From: Astragalus membranaceus | Lineage: Eukaryota; Streptophyta; Magnoliopsida; Fabales; Fabaceae | Length of the DNA: 64,000 nt | Reading direction: 5' to 3' | Assembly (NCBI GenBank): GCA_039519185.1 | Contig: JAZGSX010000012.1 | Span: 496,001 to 560,000 of the forward strand | Shown here: piece after piece, positions 1 through 12,964 of the stretch | Layout: every line of letters begins with the position of its first letter | How positions within the stretch are numbered: the first letter of the stretch is position 1 | Notes under the pieces: model-generated | The model's database searches: none | What the model was told of the DNA's origin: nothing | What the model saw: only the letters and a program-made list of their open reading frames with translations | Program-made: the position numbers and the translations under genes

Positions 1-2506
1 GTTGACCTGAGGTCGGGCTATCATCAAATAAAGGTACGAGACTTAGATATTGCGAAGACAGCTTTCCGTACGAGGTATGGACATTACGAGTTCGTAGTAA
101 TGCCTTTCGGTTTGACTAATGCTCCAGCCGTATTCATGGATTACATGAACCGAGTGTTCCACACTTATCTCGATCAGTTTGTAGTAGTTTTTATTGATGA
201 TATCTTGGTGTACTCTAAGACCATTGAGGACCATGTTCAACATCTCCGCATTGTTCTGAACGTACTCTGAGAAAAGAAATTGTATGCCAAGCCGTCGAAG
301 TGTGACTTCTGGATGCCGGAAGTGAAGTTTTTGGGACACGTGATTTCCCAATCGGGAGTTGCGGTGGATCCCGGAAAAGTAGAAGCGGTTTTGAACTGGG
401 AACGACCAACATCTGTCACTGAAATAAGGAGTTTCTTGGGTCTAGCTGATTACTACAGGAGGTTTATTCAAGGTTTTTCACAATTGGTTCTTCCACTTAC
501 TCGGTTGACTCGTAAGGCCCAACCGTTTATATGGAATGCCGATTGTGAGGAATGTTTTCAAGAGTTGAAGGTTAGGTTGACTTCTGCTCCAATCTTAATT
601 CTTCCAGATCCGTCTTTGGATTTTCAAATTTACAGCGATGCTTCTGGAAAGGGTTTGGGATGTGTTCTCATGCAGAACCAACAAGTTGTAGCTTATGCCT
701 CCAGACAGTTGAAGACTCATGAAGAGAATTATCCGACTCATGATTTGGAGTTGGCAGCTATTGTGTACGCACTGAAGATTTGGAGACATTACCTGTATGG
801 GTCTCGTTTCGAAGTCTTTAGTGATCATAAAAGCTTGAAATATTTGTTTGATCAGAAGGAACTGAATAACAGGCAGAGAATATGGGTGGAGTTTCTGAAG
901 GATTATGACTTCGAATTGAAGTATCATACGGGAAAGGCTAATGTTGTAGCCGATGCACTAAGTAGGAAATCCATTCATATAGCAGGGTTAATGATGCATG
1001 AAATGGAATTGTTGGAGTCTTTCCGGGACTTAAATTTGGATTCAAAGCCAAAAAGGAACCGGTTGGTGTTGAGCCACATGAGGATCTCTAGTTCCATAAG
1101 AGATTCTATTCGCTTAGCACAGGAAGTTGATGTGAAACTACAATCACAGAAAGTGTTGCCAGATTTTACCGAAGAAAGTGATGGGGTTATTTGTTTCAAC
1201 GGTAGGATCTGTGTGCCCGACGATGAGAGTATTAAAAGGCAAGTGCTAGAGGTAGCACACCGAAGTTTATTTTCTGTACATCCTGGATCTACCAAGATGT
1301 ATAGAGATTTAAAACAGATGTACTGGTGGCCGGGAATGAAGTTAGAAATTGCTGAATTCGTATCACAATGCTTAACTTGTCAAAGAGTTAAGATAGAACA
1401 TTAGAAGCCTGCTGGTCTGTTACGGTCACTAGACGTGCCAGTATGGAAGTGGGAGGACATTTCTATGGATTTTGTAATGGCGTTGCCAAGGTCTCAAGCC
1501 GGTAACGACTCCATTTGGGTAGTTGTGGATCGGTTAACTAAATCAGCTCATTTTATTCCAGTTCGTTCGAGCAGTAAGGTATCCAAATTAGCAGAAGTGT
1601 ATTTTGAAGAACATAGTAAGGTCACATGGGGTTCCTACCAGTATAGTGTCGGATCGAGATCCGAAATTCACTTCTCGATTTTGGAAAGCTCTGAATGAAG
1701 CATTGGAAACTAAAGTACTTCTTAGTACCGCTTATCACCCACAGACAGATGGGCAGACCGAGAGAACTATCCAGACATTAGAGGATATGCTTAGGGCATC
1801 GGTGCTTGATAACGGAAAGAAATAGGAGGATCATCTTCCATTGGCGGAATTCTCTTACAACAACAGTTATCATTCCAGTATCGGAATGACACCTTTTGAA
1901 GCTTTGTATGGTAGGAAATGTAGAACTCCATTGTGTTGGTGGGAAGTCGGTGAGAACCGATTGTTAGGACCTGAGATGATTCATGACACTACTGAAAAGA
2001 TCCGCCAGATCAGGGAAAGAATGAAAGCTGCTCAAAGTAGGCAAAAGAGTTATGCCGACAAAAGAAGAAGGCCGTTAGAGTTTGGGTCGGGTGATCATGT
2101 GTTTTTGAGATTGTCACCAACAATTGGCACAGGTAGGGCATTACGGGTGAAGAAACTCAGTCCTCGGTATATTGGACCCTTCCAAATTATCGAGCGAGTT
2201 GGACCTCTTGCATACCGTATTGCTTTGCCTCCGCCATTGTCAAATCTGCATGATGTATTCCATGTGTCTCAGTTGCGGAAGTACATTCCCGATCCAAGTC
2301 AATCGTTAGATTTTGAAACGATTGACCTTCGACCGGACTTGTCTTTCCAACCTCATCCAAATTACATTATGGAACGTGGCGAGAGGTCGCTACGGACGAA
2401 GTCAATTCCCATTGTCAAGGTGGTTTGGGATGGTTTTTCCATCGAAGAAGCTACTTGGGAGTTGGAGGACGATATGCGGACTCAGTATCTGTATTTGTTT
2501 TCTTGA
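1..2506 (+). pseudogene. pol: Ty3/gypsy pol, partial copy 1 (reverse transcriptase to integrase), disrupted
   Basis: This is the 3' part of a pol gene, entering mid-reverse transcriptase at the conserved DLRSGYHQIK stretch. The RT active site reads FIDD (around 190-200). RNase H (YSDAS) lies near 630, the integrase HHCC zinc region near 1260-1385, and the integrase catalytic core near 1440-1790. A C-terminal chromodomain-like module ends in EEATWELEDDMR. The frame is broken by TGA at 268-270, TAG at 1402-1404, a one-base frameshift near 1608 and TAG at 1823-1825. The same lesions sit in the other two copies. Private changes here include Ile for Arg near 880, Glu for Gly near 1708, and Ser and Leu for Pro near 2300 and 2490. 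It cannot make a functional polyprotein. Confidence 0.92.
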
Positions 2507-2556
2507 GGTACGTTGTGTTTAATTTTGAGGACAAAATTCTTTTAAGTGGGGGAGAA

Positions 2557-2970
2557 TGTAACATCCTCAAAATAATTAGGCGAATTATTTGGATGTTAAC
2601 CCAATTGGAATAATTTAGTACTTGACTGGTAAATTTATTGGGTGCTAAAATTATTTATTGGTTGTCATTGGATCGTTAACCGAATAATACGGATCAAGGA
2701 AGTTTTGGAATCGAAATAAGGGATTAAGATCAATATGACTTTAGTATTATGTTTTCTTCCGCTTTCTTGTATGATGCTGAATACTTTAGTAGCTGACAGT
2801 GTATGGTCTGAGTACCGTATGTTCTTGTTTGTAAATAAGACAGTTGTGTTTAATCAGCGAAAAAATTCATAGTGGTATTCAGTGTCTGAGCAGGAAATAA
2901 TATCTCTGATGTGTTATTAATGTGCACTTGGGTATTTTTTTTTATAAATAAAAAATATCGGGGTGTTACA
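2557..2970 (+). repeat. LTR 1 of the gypsy array (shared between two units)
   Basis: This 414-bp LTR begins TGTAACA and ends TGTTACA, a perfect 7-bp terminal inverted repeat. A polypurine tract (AAGTGGGGGAGAA, 2544-2556) abuts its start, and a primer binding site follows its end. One LTR serves as both the 3' LTR of the left unit and the 5' LTR of the right unit. No target-site duplication separates the two units, which is the signature of recombination between LTRs. Confidence 0.93.
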
Positions 2971-2972
2971 GT

Positions 2973-2984
2973 TGGTATCAGAGC
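2973..2984 (+). other. Primer binding site, initiator tRNA-Met type
   Basis: TGGTATCAGAGC lies two bases after the LTR. It is complementary to the 3' end of plant initiator tRNA-Met, the usual primer for many plant Ty3/gypsy and Ty1/copia elements. Confidence 0.9.
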
Positions 2985-3105
2985 GGTTCGACCTAGTCGG
3001 ACTTAGCTATTAGAGTCTTTTACTTCCTTCAGTCGTGATTTTCTTAGTATGCTATTTGACATTGAGCTTGATCAACTTAATACTTTGTGCATATTTCGCA
3101 GAATC

Positions 3106-4058
3106 ATGGCCAGAAGAGGTAGAGGAGTCCCTCCCCCTGTTGCTGATCCACATTTTGACTGGATGCAAAATGTGATCGAAAACCAACAGAAGATGATGCA
3201 AGACATGATGCTTATGCATCAGCAGCAACAAATCCAACAGCAAAATGCTCAGCAGCATCAAGCTCAAGAGCCACAAGTGAACCCAAGGAGAATTTTTACA
3301 GAATTTCTGAAAATGAAACCCTCTGAGTTCAGAGGTGGGCCGGATGTCATGAAAGCACAACATTGGCTAGATGACATTGAAAAGATCTTTCTAACAATGC
3401 AAGTAACCGATGAGGATAAGTTGAGATTGGCATCCCATATGATGAAGGGAGAAGCCAATAACTGGTGGACAAATGCTAGGGCCATGATGGAGACAATGGA
3501 AACTCCCCAGACTTGGGAAAATTTCCGAACATCGTTTCTGGAACAATTCTTTCCCACGGCTATGAGGTTTGGTAAAGAAAATGAGTTTTTAGCTCTCACA
3601 CAGGGAGGCTTGACCGTGGGCCAATACACGGCTAAATTTGAAGAGTTGTATCAATTCTTCGGTTTAGCTGGATATGCCCCCAATGACCGATGGAAAACTG
3701 ACAGGTACAAATATGGGTTGAGAGAGGATATTGCTCAGAGTCTAAGTTCTTTTCCGAAGACCAACTATGCAGCCATGGTTCAACAAGCTTATATTGCCGA
3801 AGCGATTTGGCAAGATTGTATGCAAGTAGGAAGGCATTCCATCAGAGTAAGAGGAACACTGGGCCATCTAGTTCTCAGATGGGTCCCAAGCATGACTCAG
3901 GCAAGGGTGGTAATTATAAAGGAAAACAGGTGCAAACGGCAGACCAAATGAAGTTTAGGAATTGTTTTAAGTGCGGAAGGTATCACCATGGCGGTTGTGT
4001 ACACAAATCTAATAGGTGCTATGTTTGTAATGAAGAGGGCCACTATGCCAATGAGTGA
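3106..4058 (+). pseudogene. gag: Ty3/gypsy gag, copy 2, frameshifted
   Basis: This capsid/nucleocapsid reading frame starts at the ATG of MARRGRG. An upstream ATG at 3049 is possible but less like the family. The N-terminal part has a Met/Gln-rich segment. It is followed by a retrotransposon gag core containing AQHWLDDIEKIF, NNWWTNARAMME, FLEQFFP and LTQGGLTVGQYTAKFEELYQF. Near 3805 the frame shifts, and the nucleocapsid continues in another frame with a zinc-knuckle region (CFKC and CYVCNEEGHYANE). The last knuckle cysteine position is a TGA stop (4056-4058). In the family, gag and pol are usually one open frame, so both breaks are disabling. Confidence 0.9.
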
Positions 4059-7000
4059 CCGACAAAGAAGAATTTCCAAAGAGCACCAAATGCTCCTGGT
4101 CAGGGGAGAATCAACACTTTGGATGCTCGGACCATCACACCTACTGATAATCTTCTGAGGGGTACGGGATCTCTTTTTAATAACTTAGTCAATATTTTAT
4201 ATGATTCCGGTGCAACTCACTGTTTTATCTCGCAAGCATGTGTGGATCGGTTGGGACTAGCATTGTCTGAGCTATCCGAACCGATAACTATTTTAACTGC
4301 TGCCAAGGGTCGTGTCCAGACCCAATCATTATGTGAAAATTGCCTACTTGTCATAGGCGACAGACAGTTTGTTGTGAAATTTATTTGCTTGCCTATGAGA
4401 AGCATGGACATTGTTCTGGGTATGAATTGGATGGCTGAAAATCATGTAACAATCAACTGTGCCGATCGAACTATTAGCTTCGCCTCCGAATCCGTAGGAT
4501 TGACACAGGCAGATTCTGAAGCAACGATCTCTTACACCGAAGCAAGCCAGTCATTATTCCAAGGTGCGGAAGCTATTCTTATTATGTTGTCTGCATCTAC
4601 TGAAACGGGTTTAGACTTGTCATCTGTGCAAGTGGTAAATGAATTTCTAGATATCTTTCCAGAAGAAGTTTCATCCCTACCTCCTGACCGAGAGGTGGAA
4701 TTCTCAATAGAATTGATTCCTGGTACGGGATCAATATCTATTGCTCCTTATAGAATGTCTCCTTTAGAATTGAAGGAATTAAAGTCTCAACTAGAAGAAT
4801 TAATATCAAAGAGGTTCATCCGACCGAGTGCCTCTCCTTGGGGTGCTCCGGTGTTGCTAGTCAAGAAGAAGGACGGAAGCATGAGATTGTGTATTGACTA
4901 CCGTCAACTCAACAAGGTGACGATTAAGAACAAATATCCATTGCCAAGGATAGACGATTTGCTTGACCAACTTCGAGGTGCCGTGGTATTTTCAAAAATT
5001 GACCTGAGGTCGGGCTATCATCAAATAAAGGTACGAGACTTAGATATTGCGAAGACAGCTTTCCGTACGAGGTATGGACATTACGAGTTCGTAGTAATGC
5101 CTTTCGGTTTGACTAATGCTCCAGCCGTATTCATGGATTACATGAACCGAGTGTTCCACACTTATCTCGATCAGTTTGTAGTAGTTTTTATTGATGATAT
5201 CTTGGTGTACTCTAAGACCATTGAGGACCATGTTCAACATCTCCGCATTGTTCTGAACGTACTCTGAGAAAAGAAATTGTATGCCAAGCCGTCGAAGTGT
5301 GACTTCTGGATGCCGGAAGTGAAGTTTTTGGGACACGTGATTTCCCAATCGGGAGTTGCGGTGGATCCCGGTAAAGTAGAAGCGGTTTTGAACTGGGAAC
5401 GACCAACATCTGTCACTGAAATAAGGAGTTTCTTGGGTCTAGCTGATTACTACAGGAGGTTTATTCAAGGTTTTTCACAATTGGTTCTTCCACTTACTCG
5501 GTTGACTCGTAAGGCCCAACCGTTTATATGGAATGCCGATTGTGAGGAATGTTTTCAAGAGTTGAAGGTTAGGTTGACTTCTGCTCCAATCTTAATTCTT
5601 CCAGATCCGTCTTTGGATTTTCAAATTTACAGCGATGCTTCTGGAAAGGGGTTGGGATGTGTTCTCATGCAGAACCAACAAGTTGTAGCTTATGCCTCCA
5701 GACAGTTGAAGACTCATGAAGAGAATTATCCGACTCATGATTTGGAGTTGGCAGCTATTGTGTACGCACTGAAGATTTGGAGACATTACCTGTATGGGTC
5801 TCGTTTCGAAGTCTTTAGTGATCATAAAAGCTTGAAATATTTGTTTGATCAGAAGGAACTGAATAACAGGCAGAGAAGATGGGTGGAGTTTCTGAAGGAT
5901 TATGACTTCGAATTGAAGTATCATACGGGAAAGGCTAATGTTGTAGCCGATGCACTAAGTAGGAAATCCATTCATATAGCAGGGTTAATGATGCATGAAA
6001 TGGAATTGTTGGAGTCTTTCCGGGACTTAAATTTGGATTCAAAGCCAAAAAGGAACCGGTTGGTGTTGAGCCACATGAGGATCTCTAGTTCCATAAGAGA
6101 TTCTATTCGCTTAGCACAGGAAGTTGATGTGAAACTACAATCACAGAAAGTGTTGCCAGATTTTACCGAAGAAAGTGATGGGGTTATTTGTTTCAACGGT
6201 AGGATCTGTGTGCCCGACGATGAGAGTATTAAAAGGCAAGTGCTAGAGGTAGCACACCGAAGTTTATTTTCTGTACATCCTGGATCTACCAATATGTATA
6301 GAGATTTAAAACAGATGTACTGGTGGCCGGGAATGAAGTTAGAAATTGCTGAATTCGTATCACAATGCTTAACTTGTCAAAGAGTTAAGATAGAACATTA
6401 GAAGCCTGCTGGTCTGTTACGGTCACTAGACGTGCCAGTATGGAAGTGGGAGGACATTTCTATGGATTTTGTAATGGCGTTGCCAAGGTCTCAAGCCGGT
6501 AACGACTCCATTTGGGTAGTTGTGGATCGGTTAACTAAATCAGCTCATTTTATTCCAGTTCGTTCGAGCAGTAAGGTATCCAAATTAGCAGAAGTGTATT
6601 TTGAAGAACATAGTAAGGTCACATGGGGTTCCTACCAGTATAGTGTCGGATCGAGATCCGAAATTCACTTCTCGATTTTGGAAAGCTCTGAATGAAGCAT
6701 TGGGAACTAAAGTACTTCTTAGTACCGCTTATCACCCACAGACAGATGGGCAGACCGAGAGAACTATCCAGACATTAGAGGATATGCTTAGGGCATCGGT
6801 GCTTGATAACGGAAAGAAATAGGAGGATCATCTTCCATTGGCGGAATTCTCTTACAACAACAGTTATCATTCCAGTATCGGAATGACACCTTTTGAAGCT
6901 TTGTATGGTAGGAAATGTAGAACTCCATTGTGTTGGTGGGAAGTCGGTGAGAACCGATTGTTAGGACCTGAGATGATTCATGACACTACTGAAAAGATCC

Positions 7001-7503
7001 GCCAGATCAGGGAAAGAATGAAAGCTGCTCAAAGTAGGCAAAAGAGTTATGCCGACAAAAGAAGAAGGCCGTTAGAGTTTGGGTCGGGTGATCATGTGTT
7101 TTTGAGATTGTCACCAACAATTGGCACAGGTAGGGCATTACGGGTGAAGAAACTCAGTCCTCGGTATATTGGACCCTTCCAAATTATCGAGCGAGTTGGA
7201 CCTCTTGCATACCGTATTGCTTTGCCTCCGCCATTGTCAAATCTGCATGATGTATTCCATGTGTCTCAGTTGCGGAAGTACATTCCCGATCCAAGTCAAC
7301 CGTTAGATTTTGAAACGATTGACCTTCGACCGGACTTGTCTTTCCAACCTCATCCAAATTACATTATGGAACGTGGCGAGAGGTCGCTACGGACGAAGTC
7401 AATTCCCATTGTCAATGTGGTTTGGGATGGTTTTTCCATCGAAGAAGCTACTTGGGAGTTGGAGGACGATATGCGGACTCAGTATCCGTATTTGTTTTCT
7501 TGA
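4059..7503 (+). pseudogene. pol: Ty3/gypsy pol, copy 2, disrupted by stops and a frameshift
   Basis: This would encode protease, reverse transcriptase, RNase H and integrase. The aspartic protease motif DSGAT is at 4202-4216 and the RT catalytic FIDD at 5187-5198. RNase H YSDAS is near 5627. The integrase zinc finger (H, H, CLTC) is around 6258-6385 and the integrase core around 6440-6790, with YHPQTDGQTE present. A chromodomain-like C-terminus (EEATWELEDDMR) finishes the frame. Breaks are TGA 5265-5267, TAG 6399-6401, an extra T in a T-run near 6605 (+1), and TAG 6820-6822. By comparison with the family, the stops replace Arg, Gln and Trp codons by single substitutions, two of them C-to-T or G-to-A. 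Confidence 0.93.
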
Positions 7504-7553
7504 GGTACGTTGTGTTTAATTTTGAGGACAAAATTCTTTTAAGTGGGGGAGAA

Positions 7554-7967
7554 TGTAACATCCTCAAAATAATTAGGCTAATTATTTGGATGTTAACCCA
7601 ATTGGAATAATTTAGTACTTGACTGGTAAATTTATTGGGTGCTAAAATTATTTATTGGTTGTCATTGGATCGTTAACCGAATAATACGGATCAAGGAAGT
7701 TTTGGAATCGAAATAAGGGATTAAGATCAATATGACTTTAGTATTATGTTTTCTTCCGCTTTCTTGTATGATGCTGAATACTTTAGTAGCTGACAGTGTA
7801 TGGTCTGAGTACCGTATGTTCTTGTTTGTAAATAAGACAGTTGTGTTTAATCAGCGAAAAAATTCATAGTGGTATTCAGTGTCTGAGCAGGAAATAATAT
7901 CTCTGATGTGTTATTAATGTGCACTTGGGTATTTTTTTTTATAAATAAAAAATATCGGGGTGTTACA
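7554..7967 (+). repeat. LTR 2 of the gypsy array (shared)
   Basis: This 414-bp LTR with TGTAACA/TGTTACA ends lies exactly 4,997 bp after LTR 1 and differs from it by about one base (T for G near 7577). The polypurine tract is at 7541-7553. It again joins two internal regions with no intervening target duplication. Confidence 0.93.
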
Positions 7968-7969
7968 GT

Positions 7970-7981
7970 TGGTATCAGAGC
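7970..7981 (+). other. Primer binding site, initiator tRNA-Met type
   Basis: The sequence TGGTATCAGAGC occurs at the same offset from the LTR end as in the first unit. Confidence 0.9.
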
Positions 7982-8102
7982 GGTTCGACCTAGTCGGACT
8001 TAGCTATTAGAGTCTTTTACTTCCTTCAGTCGTGATTTTCTTAGTATGCTATTTGACATTGAGCTTGATCAACTTAATACTTTGTGCATATTTCGCAGAA
8101 TC

Positions 8103-9055
8103 ATGGCCAGAAGAGGTAGAGGAGTCCCTCCCCCTGTTGCTGATCCACATTTTGACTGGATGCAAAATGTGATCGAAAACCAACAGAAGATGATGCAAGA
8201 CATGATGCTTATGCATCAGCAGCAACAAATCCAACAGCAAAATGCTCAGCAGCATCAAGCTCAAGAGCCACAAGTGAACCCAAGGAGAATTTTTACAGAA
8301 TTTCTGAAAATGAAACCCTCTGAGTTCAGAGGTGGGCCGGATGTCATGAAAGCACAACATTGGCTAGATGACATTGAAAAGATCTTTCTAACAATGCAAG
8401 TAACCGATGAGGATAAGTTGAGATTGGCATCCCATATGATGAAGGGAGAAGCCAATAACTGGTGGACAAATGCTAGGGCCATGATGGAGACAATGGAAAC
8501 TCCCCAGACTTGGGAAAATTTCCGAACATCGTTTCTGGAACAATTCTTTCCCACGGCTATGAGGTTTGGTAAAGAAAATGAGTTTTTAGCTCTCACACAG
8601 GGAGGCTTGACCGTGGGCCAATACACGGCTAAATTTGAAGAGTTGTATCAATTCTTCGGTTTAGCTGGATATGCCCCCAATGACCGATGGAAAACTGACA
8701 GGTACAAATATGGGTTGAGAGAGGATATTGCTCAGAGTCTAAGTTCTTTTCCGAAGACCAACTATGCAGCCATGGTTCAACAAGCTTATATTGCCGAAGC
8801 GATTTGGCAAGATTGTATGCAAGTAGGAAGGCATTCCATCAGAGTAAGAGGAACACTGGGCCATCTAGTTCTCAGATGGGTCCCAAGCATGACTCAGGCA
8901 AGGGTGGTAATTATAAAGGAAAACAGGTGCAAACGGCAGACCAAATGAAGTTTAGGAATTGTTTTAAGTGCGGAAGGTATTACCATGGCGGTTGTGTACA
9001 CAAATCTAATAGGTGCTATGTTTGTAATGAAGAGGGCCACTATGCCAATGAGTGA
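8103..9055 (+). pseudogene. gag: Ty3/gypsy gag, copy 3, frameshifted
   Basis: This copy is nearly identical to the gag at 3106. It has the same MARRGRG start, the same capsid core, the same frame change near 8802 and the same TGA (9053-9055) at the end of the last zinc knuckle. One visible difference is Tyr instead of His in the first knuckle (near 8982). Shared lesions show that copies 2 and 3 descend from one already inactive parent. Confidence 0.9.
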
Positions 9056-12000
9056 CCGACAAAGAAGAATTTCCAAAGAGCACCAAATGCTCCTGGTCAG
9101 GGGAGAATCAACACTTTGGATGCTCGGACCATCACACCTACTGATAATCTTCTGAGGGGTACGGGATCTCTTTTTAATAACTTAGTCAATATTTTATATG
9201 ATTCCGGTGCAACTCACTGTTTTATCTCGCAAGCATGTGTGGATCGGTTGGGACTAGCATTGTCTGAGCTATCCGAACCGATAACTATTTTAACTGCTGC
9301 CAAGGGTCGTGTCCAGACCCAATCATTATGTGAAAATTGCCTACTTGTCATAGGCGACAGACAGTTTGTTGTGAAATTTATTTGCTTGCCTATGAGAAGC
9401 ATGGACATTGTTCTGGGTATGAATTGGATGGCTGAAAATCATGTAACAATCAACTGTGCCGATCGAACTATTAGCTTCGCCTCCGAATCCGTAGGATTGA
9501 CACAGGCAGATTCTGAAGCAACGATCTCTTACACCGAAGCAAGCCAGTCATTATTCCAAGGTGCGGAAGCTATTCTTATTATGTTGTCTGCATCTACTGA
9601 AACGGGTTTAGACTTGTCATCTGTGCAAGTGGTAAATGAATTTCTAGATGTCTTTCCAGAAGAAGTTTCATCCCTACCTCCTGACCGAGAGGTGGAATTC
9701 TCAATAGAATTGATTCCTGGTACGGGATCAATATCTATTGCTCCTTATAGAATGTCTCCTTTAGAATTGAAGGAATTAAAGTCTCAACTAGAAGAATTAA
9801 TATCAAAGAGGTTCATCCGACCGAGTGCCTCTCCTTGGGGTGCTCCGGTGTTGCTAGTCAAGAAGAAGGACGGAAGCATGAGATTGTGTATTGACTACCG
9901 TCAACTCAACAAGGTGACGATTAAGAACAAATATCCATTGCCAAGGATAGACGATTTGCTTGACCAACTTCGAGGTGCCGTGGTATTTTCAAAAGTTGAC
10001 CTGAGGTCGGGCTATCATCAAATAAAGGTACGAGACTTAGATATTGCGAAGACAGCTTTCCGTACGAGGTATGGACATTACGAGTTCGTAGTAATGCCTT
10101 TCGGTTTGACTAATGCTCCAGCCGTATTCATGGATTACATGAACCGAGTGTTCCACACTTATCTCGATCAGTTTGTAGTAGTTTTTATTGATGATATCTT
10201 GGTGTACTCTAAGACCATTGAGGACCATGTTCAACATCTCCGCATTGTTCTGAACGTACTCTGAGAAAAGAAATTGTATGCCAAGCCGTCGAAGTGTGAC
10301 TTCTGGATGCCGGAAGTGAAGTTTTTGGGACACGTGATTTCCCAATCGGGAGTTGCGGTGGATCCCGGTAAAGTAGAAGCGGTTTTGAACTGGGAACGAC
10401 CAACATCTGTCACTGAAATAAGGAGTTTCTTGGGTCTAGCTGATTACTACAGGAGGTTTATTCAAGGTTTTTCACAATTGGTTCTTCCACTTACTCGGTT
10501 GACTCGTAAGGCCCAACCGTTTATATGGAATGCCGATTGTGAGGAATGTTTTCAAGAGTTGAAGGTTAGGTTGACTTCTGCTCCAATCTTAATTCTTCCA
10601 GATCCGTCTTTGGATTTTCAAATTTACAGCGATGCTTCTGGAAAGGGTTTGGGATGTGTTCTCATGCAGAACCAACAAGTTGTAGCTTATGCCTCCAGAC
10701 AGTTGAAGACTCATGAAGAGAATTATCCGACTCATGATTTGGAGTTGGCAGCTATTGTGTACGCACTGAAGATTTGGAGACATTACCTGTATGGGTCTCG
10801 TTTCGAAGTCTTTAGTGATCATAAAAGCTTGAAATATTTGTTTGATCAGAAGGAACTGAATAACAGGCAGAGAAGATGGGTGGAGTTTCTGAAGGATTAT
10901 GACTTCGAATTGAAGTATCATACGGGAAAGGCTAATGTTGTAGCTGATGCACTAAGTAGGAAATCCATTCATATAGCAGGGTTAATGATGCATGAAATGG
11001 AATTGTTGGAGTCTTTCCGGGACTTAAATTTGGATTCAAAGCCAAAAAGGAACCGGTTGGTGTTGAGCCACATGAGGATCTCTAGTTCCATAAGAGATTC
11101 TATTCGCTTAGCACAGGAAGTTGATGTGAAACTACAATCACAGAAAGTGTTGCCAGATTTTACCGAAGAAAGTGATGGGGTTATTTGTTTCAACGGTAGG
11201 ATCTGTGTGCCCGACGATGAGAGTATTAAAAGGCAAGTGCTAGAGGTAGCACACCGAAGTTTATTTTCTGTACATCCTGGATCTACCAAGATGTATAGAG
11301 ATTTAAAACAGATGTACTGGTGGCCGGGAATGAAGTTAGAAATTGCTGAATTCGTATCACAATGCTTAACTTGTCAAAGAGTTAAGATAGAACATTAGAA
11401 GCCTGCTGGTCTGTTACGGTCACTAGACGTGCCAGTATGGAAGTGGGAGGACATTTCTATGGATTTTGTAATGGCGTTGCCAAGGTCTCAAGCCGGTAAC
11501 GACTCCATTTGGGTAGTTGTGGATCGGTTAACTAAATCAGCTCATTTTATTCCAGTTCGTTCGAGCAGTAAGGTATCCAAATTAGCAGAAGTGTATTTTG
11601 AAGAACATAGTAAGGTCACATGGGGTTCCTACCAGTATAGTGTCGGATCGAGATCCGAAATTCACTTCTCGATTTTGGAAAGCTCTGAATGAAGCATTGG
11701 GAACTAAAGTACTTCTTAGTACCGCTTATCACCCACAGACAGATGGGCAGACCGAGAGAACTATCCAGACATTAGAGGATATGCTTAGGGCATCGGTGCT
11801 TGATAACGGAAAGAAATAGGAGGATCATCTTCCATTGGCGGAATTCTCTTACAACAACAGTTATCATTCCAGTATCGGAATGACACCTTTTGAAGCTTTG
11901 TATGGTAGGAAATGTAGAACTCCATTGTGTTGGTGGGAAGTCGGTGAGAACCGATTGTTAGGACCTGAGATGATTCATGACACTACTGAAAAGATCCGCC

Positions 12001-12500
12001 AGATCAGGGAAAGAATGAAAGCTGCTCAAAGTAGGCAAAAGAGTTATGCCGACAAAAGAAGAAGGCCGTTAGAGTTTGGGTCGGGTGATCATGTGTTTTT
12101 GAGATTGTCACCAACAATTGGCACAGGTAGGGCATTACGGGTGAAGAAACTCAGTCCTCGGTATATTGGACCCTTCCAAATTATCGAGCGAGTTGGACCT
12201 CTTGCATACCGTATTGCTTTGCCTCCGCCATTGTCAAATCTGCATGATGTATTCCATGTGTCTCAGTTGCGGAAGTACATTCCCGATCCAAGTCAACCGT
12301 TAGATTTTGAAACGATTGACCTTCGACCGGACTTGTCTTTCCAACCTCATCCAAATTACATTATGGAACGTGGCGAGAGGTCGCTACGGACGAAGTCAAT
12401 TCCCATTGTCAAGGTGGTTTGGGATGGTTTTTCCATCGAAGAAGCTACTTGGGAGTTGGAGGACGATATGCGGACTCAGTATCCGTATTTGTTTTCTTGA
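9056..12500 (+). pseudogene. pol: Ty3/gypsy pol, copy 3, disrupted
   Basis: The domain order matches copy 2: protease DSGAT, RT FIDD, RNase H, integrase and a chromodomain-like tail. The breaks sit at the same relative places: TGA 10262-10264, TAG 11396-11398, a one-base frameshift near 11602 and TAG 11817-11819. It differs from copy 2 by a few residues (Val for Ile near 9650 and 9997, Lys for Asn near 11289 and 12413). Confidence 0.93.
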
Positions 12501-12550
12501 GGTACGTTGTGTTTAATTTTGAGGACAAAATTCTTTTAAGTGGGGGAGAA

Positions 12551-12963
12551 TGTAACATCCTCAAAATAATTAGGCTAATTATTTGGATGTTAACCCAATT
12601 GGAATAATTTAGTACTTGACTGGTAAATTTATTGGGTGCTAAAATTATTTATTGGTTGTCATTGGATCGTTAACCGAATAATACGGATCAAGGAAGTTTT
12701 GGAATCGAAATAAGGGATTAAGATCAATATGACTTTAGTATTATGTTTTCTTCCGCTTTCTTGTATGATGCTGAATACTTTAGTAGCTGACAGTGTATGG
12801 TCTGAGTACCGTATGTTCTTGTTTGTAAATAAGACAGTTGTGTTTAATCAGCGAAAAAATTCATAGTGGTATTCAGTGTCTGAGCAGGAAATAATATCTC
12901 TGATGTGTTATTAATGTGCACTTGGGTATTTTTTTTTATAAATAAAAAATACCGGGGTGTTAC
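12551..12963 (+). repeat. LTR 3, right-hand end of the gypsy array
   Basis: This LTR matches LTR 1 and 2 from TGTAACATCC to TGTTAC. The final A is missing or replaced by G, and no primer binding site follows. Plastid rps8 sequence begins immediately. A polypurine tract lies at 12538-12550. This is the true outer end of the array. The missing terminal base means either one substitution or a junction not formed by clean integration. Confidence 0.9.
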
Positions 12964-12964
12964 G

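Larger units (their letters stand above)
1..12963 (+). mobile_element. Tandem array of a defective Ty3/gypsy chromovirus-type retrotransposon (2.5 units visible)
   Basis: The same sequence recurs at an exact period of 4,997 bp: a 4,583-bp internal region plus a single 414-bp LTR between neighbouring units. The visible order is partial internal region, LTR, internal region, LTR, internal region, LTR. The internal region encodes gag, aspartic protease, reverse transcriptase, RNase H, zinc-binding integrase and a chromodomain-like tail, which is the Ty3/gypsy gene order. RT wording and the tail resemble the plant Tekay/Del clade, although the LTRs are short for that clade, so the clade is tentative. 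All copies carry identical stops and frameshifts and differ by only a handful of substitutions. The array therefore probably grew by unequal recombination of one dead element. The left edge of the window lies inside a unit, so the true copy number is unknown. Confidence 0.93.

Noticed and set aside
43..351. Minus-strand frames within gypsy pol (repeated at 5040 and 10037)
   Set aside because: They are shadows of the RT coding strand and recur only because the array repeats.
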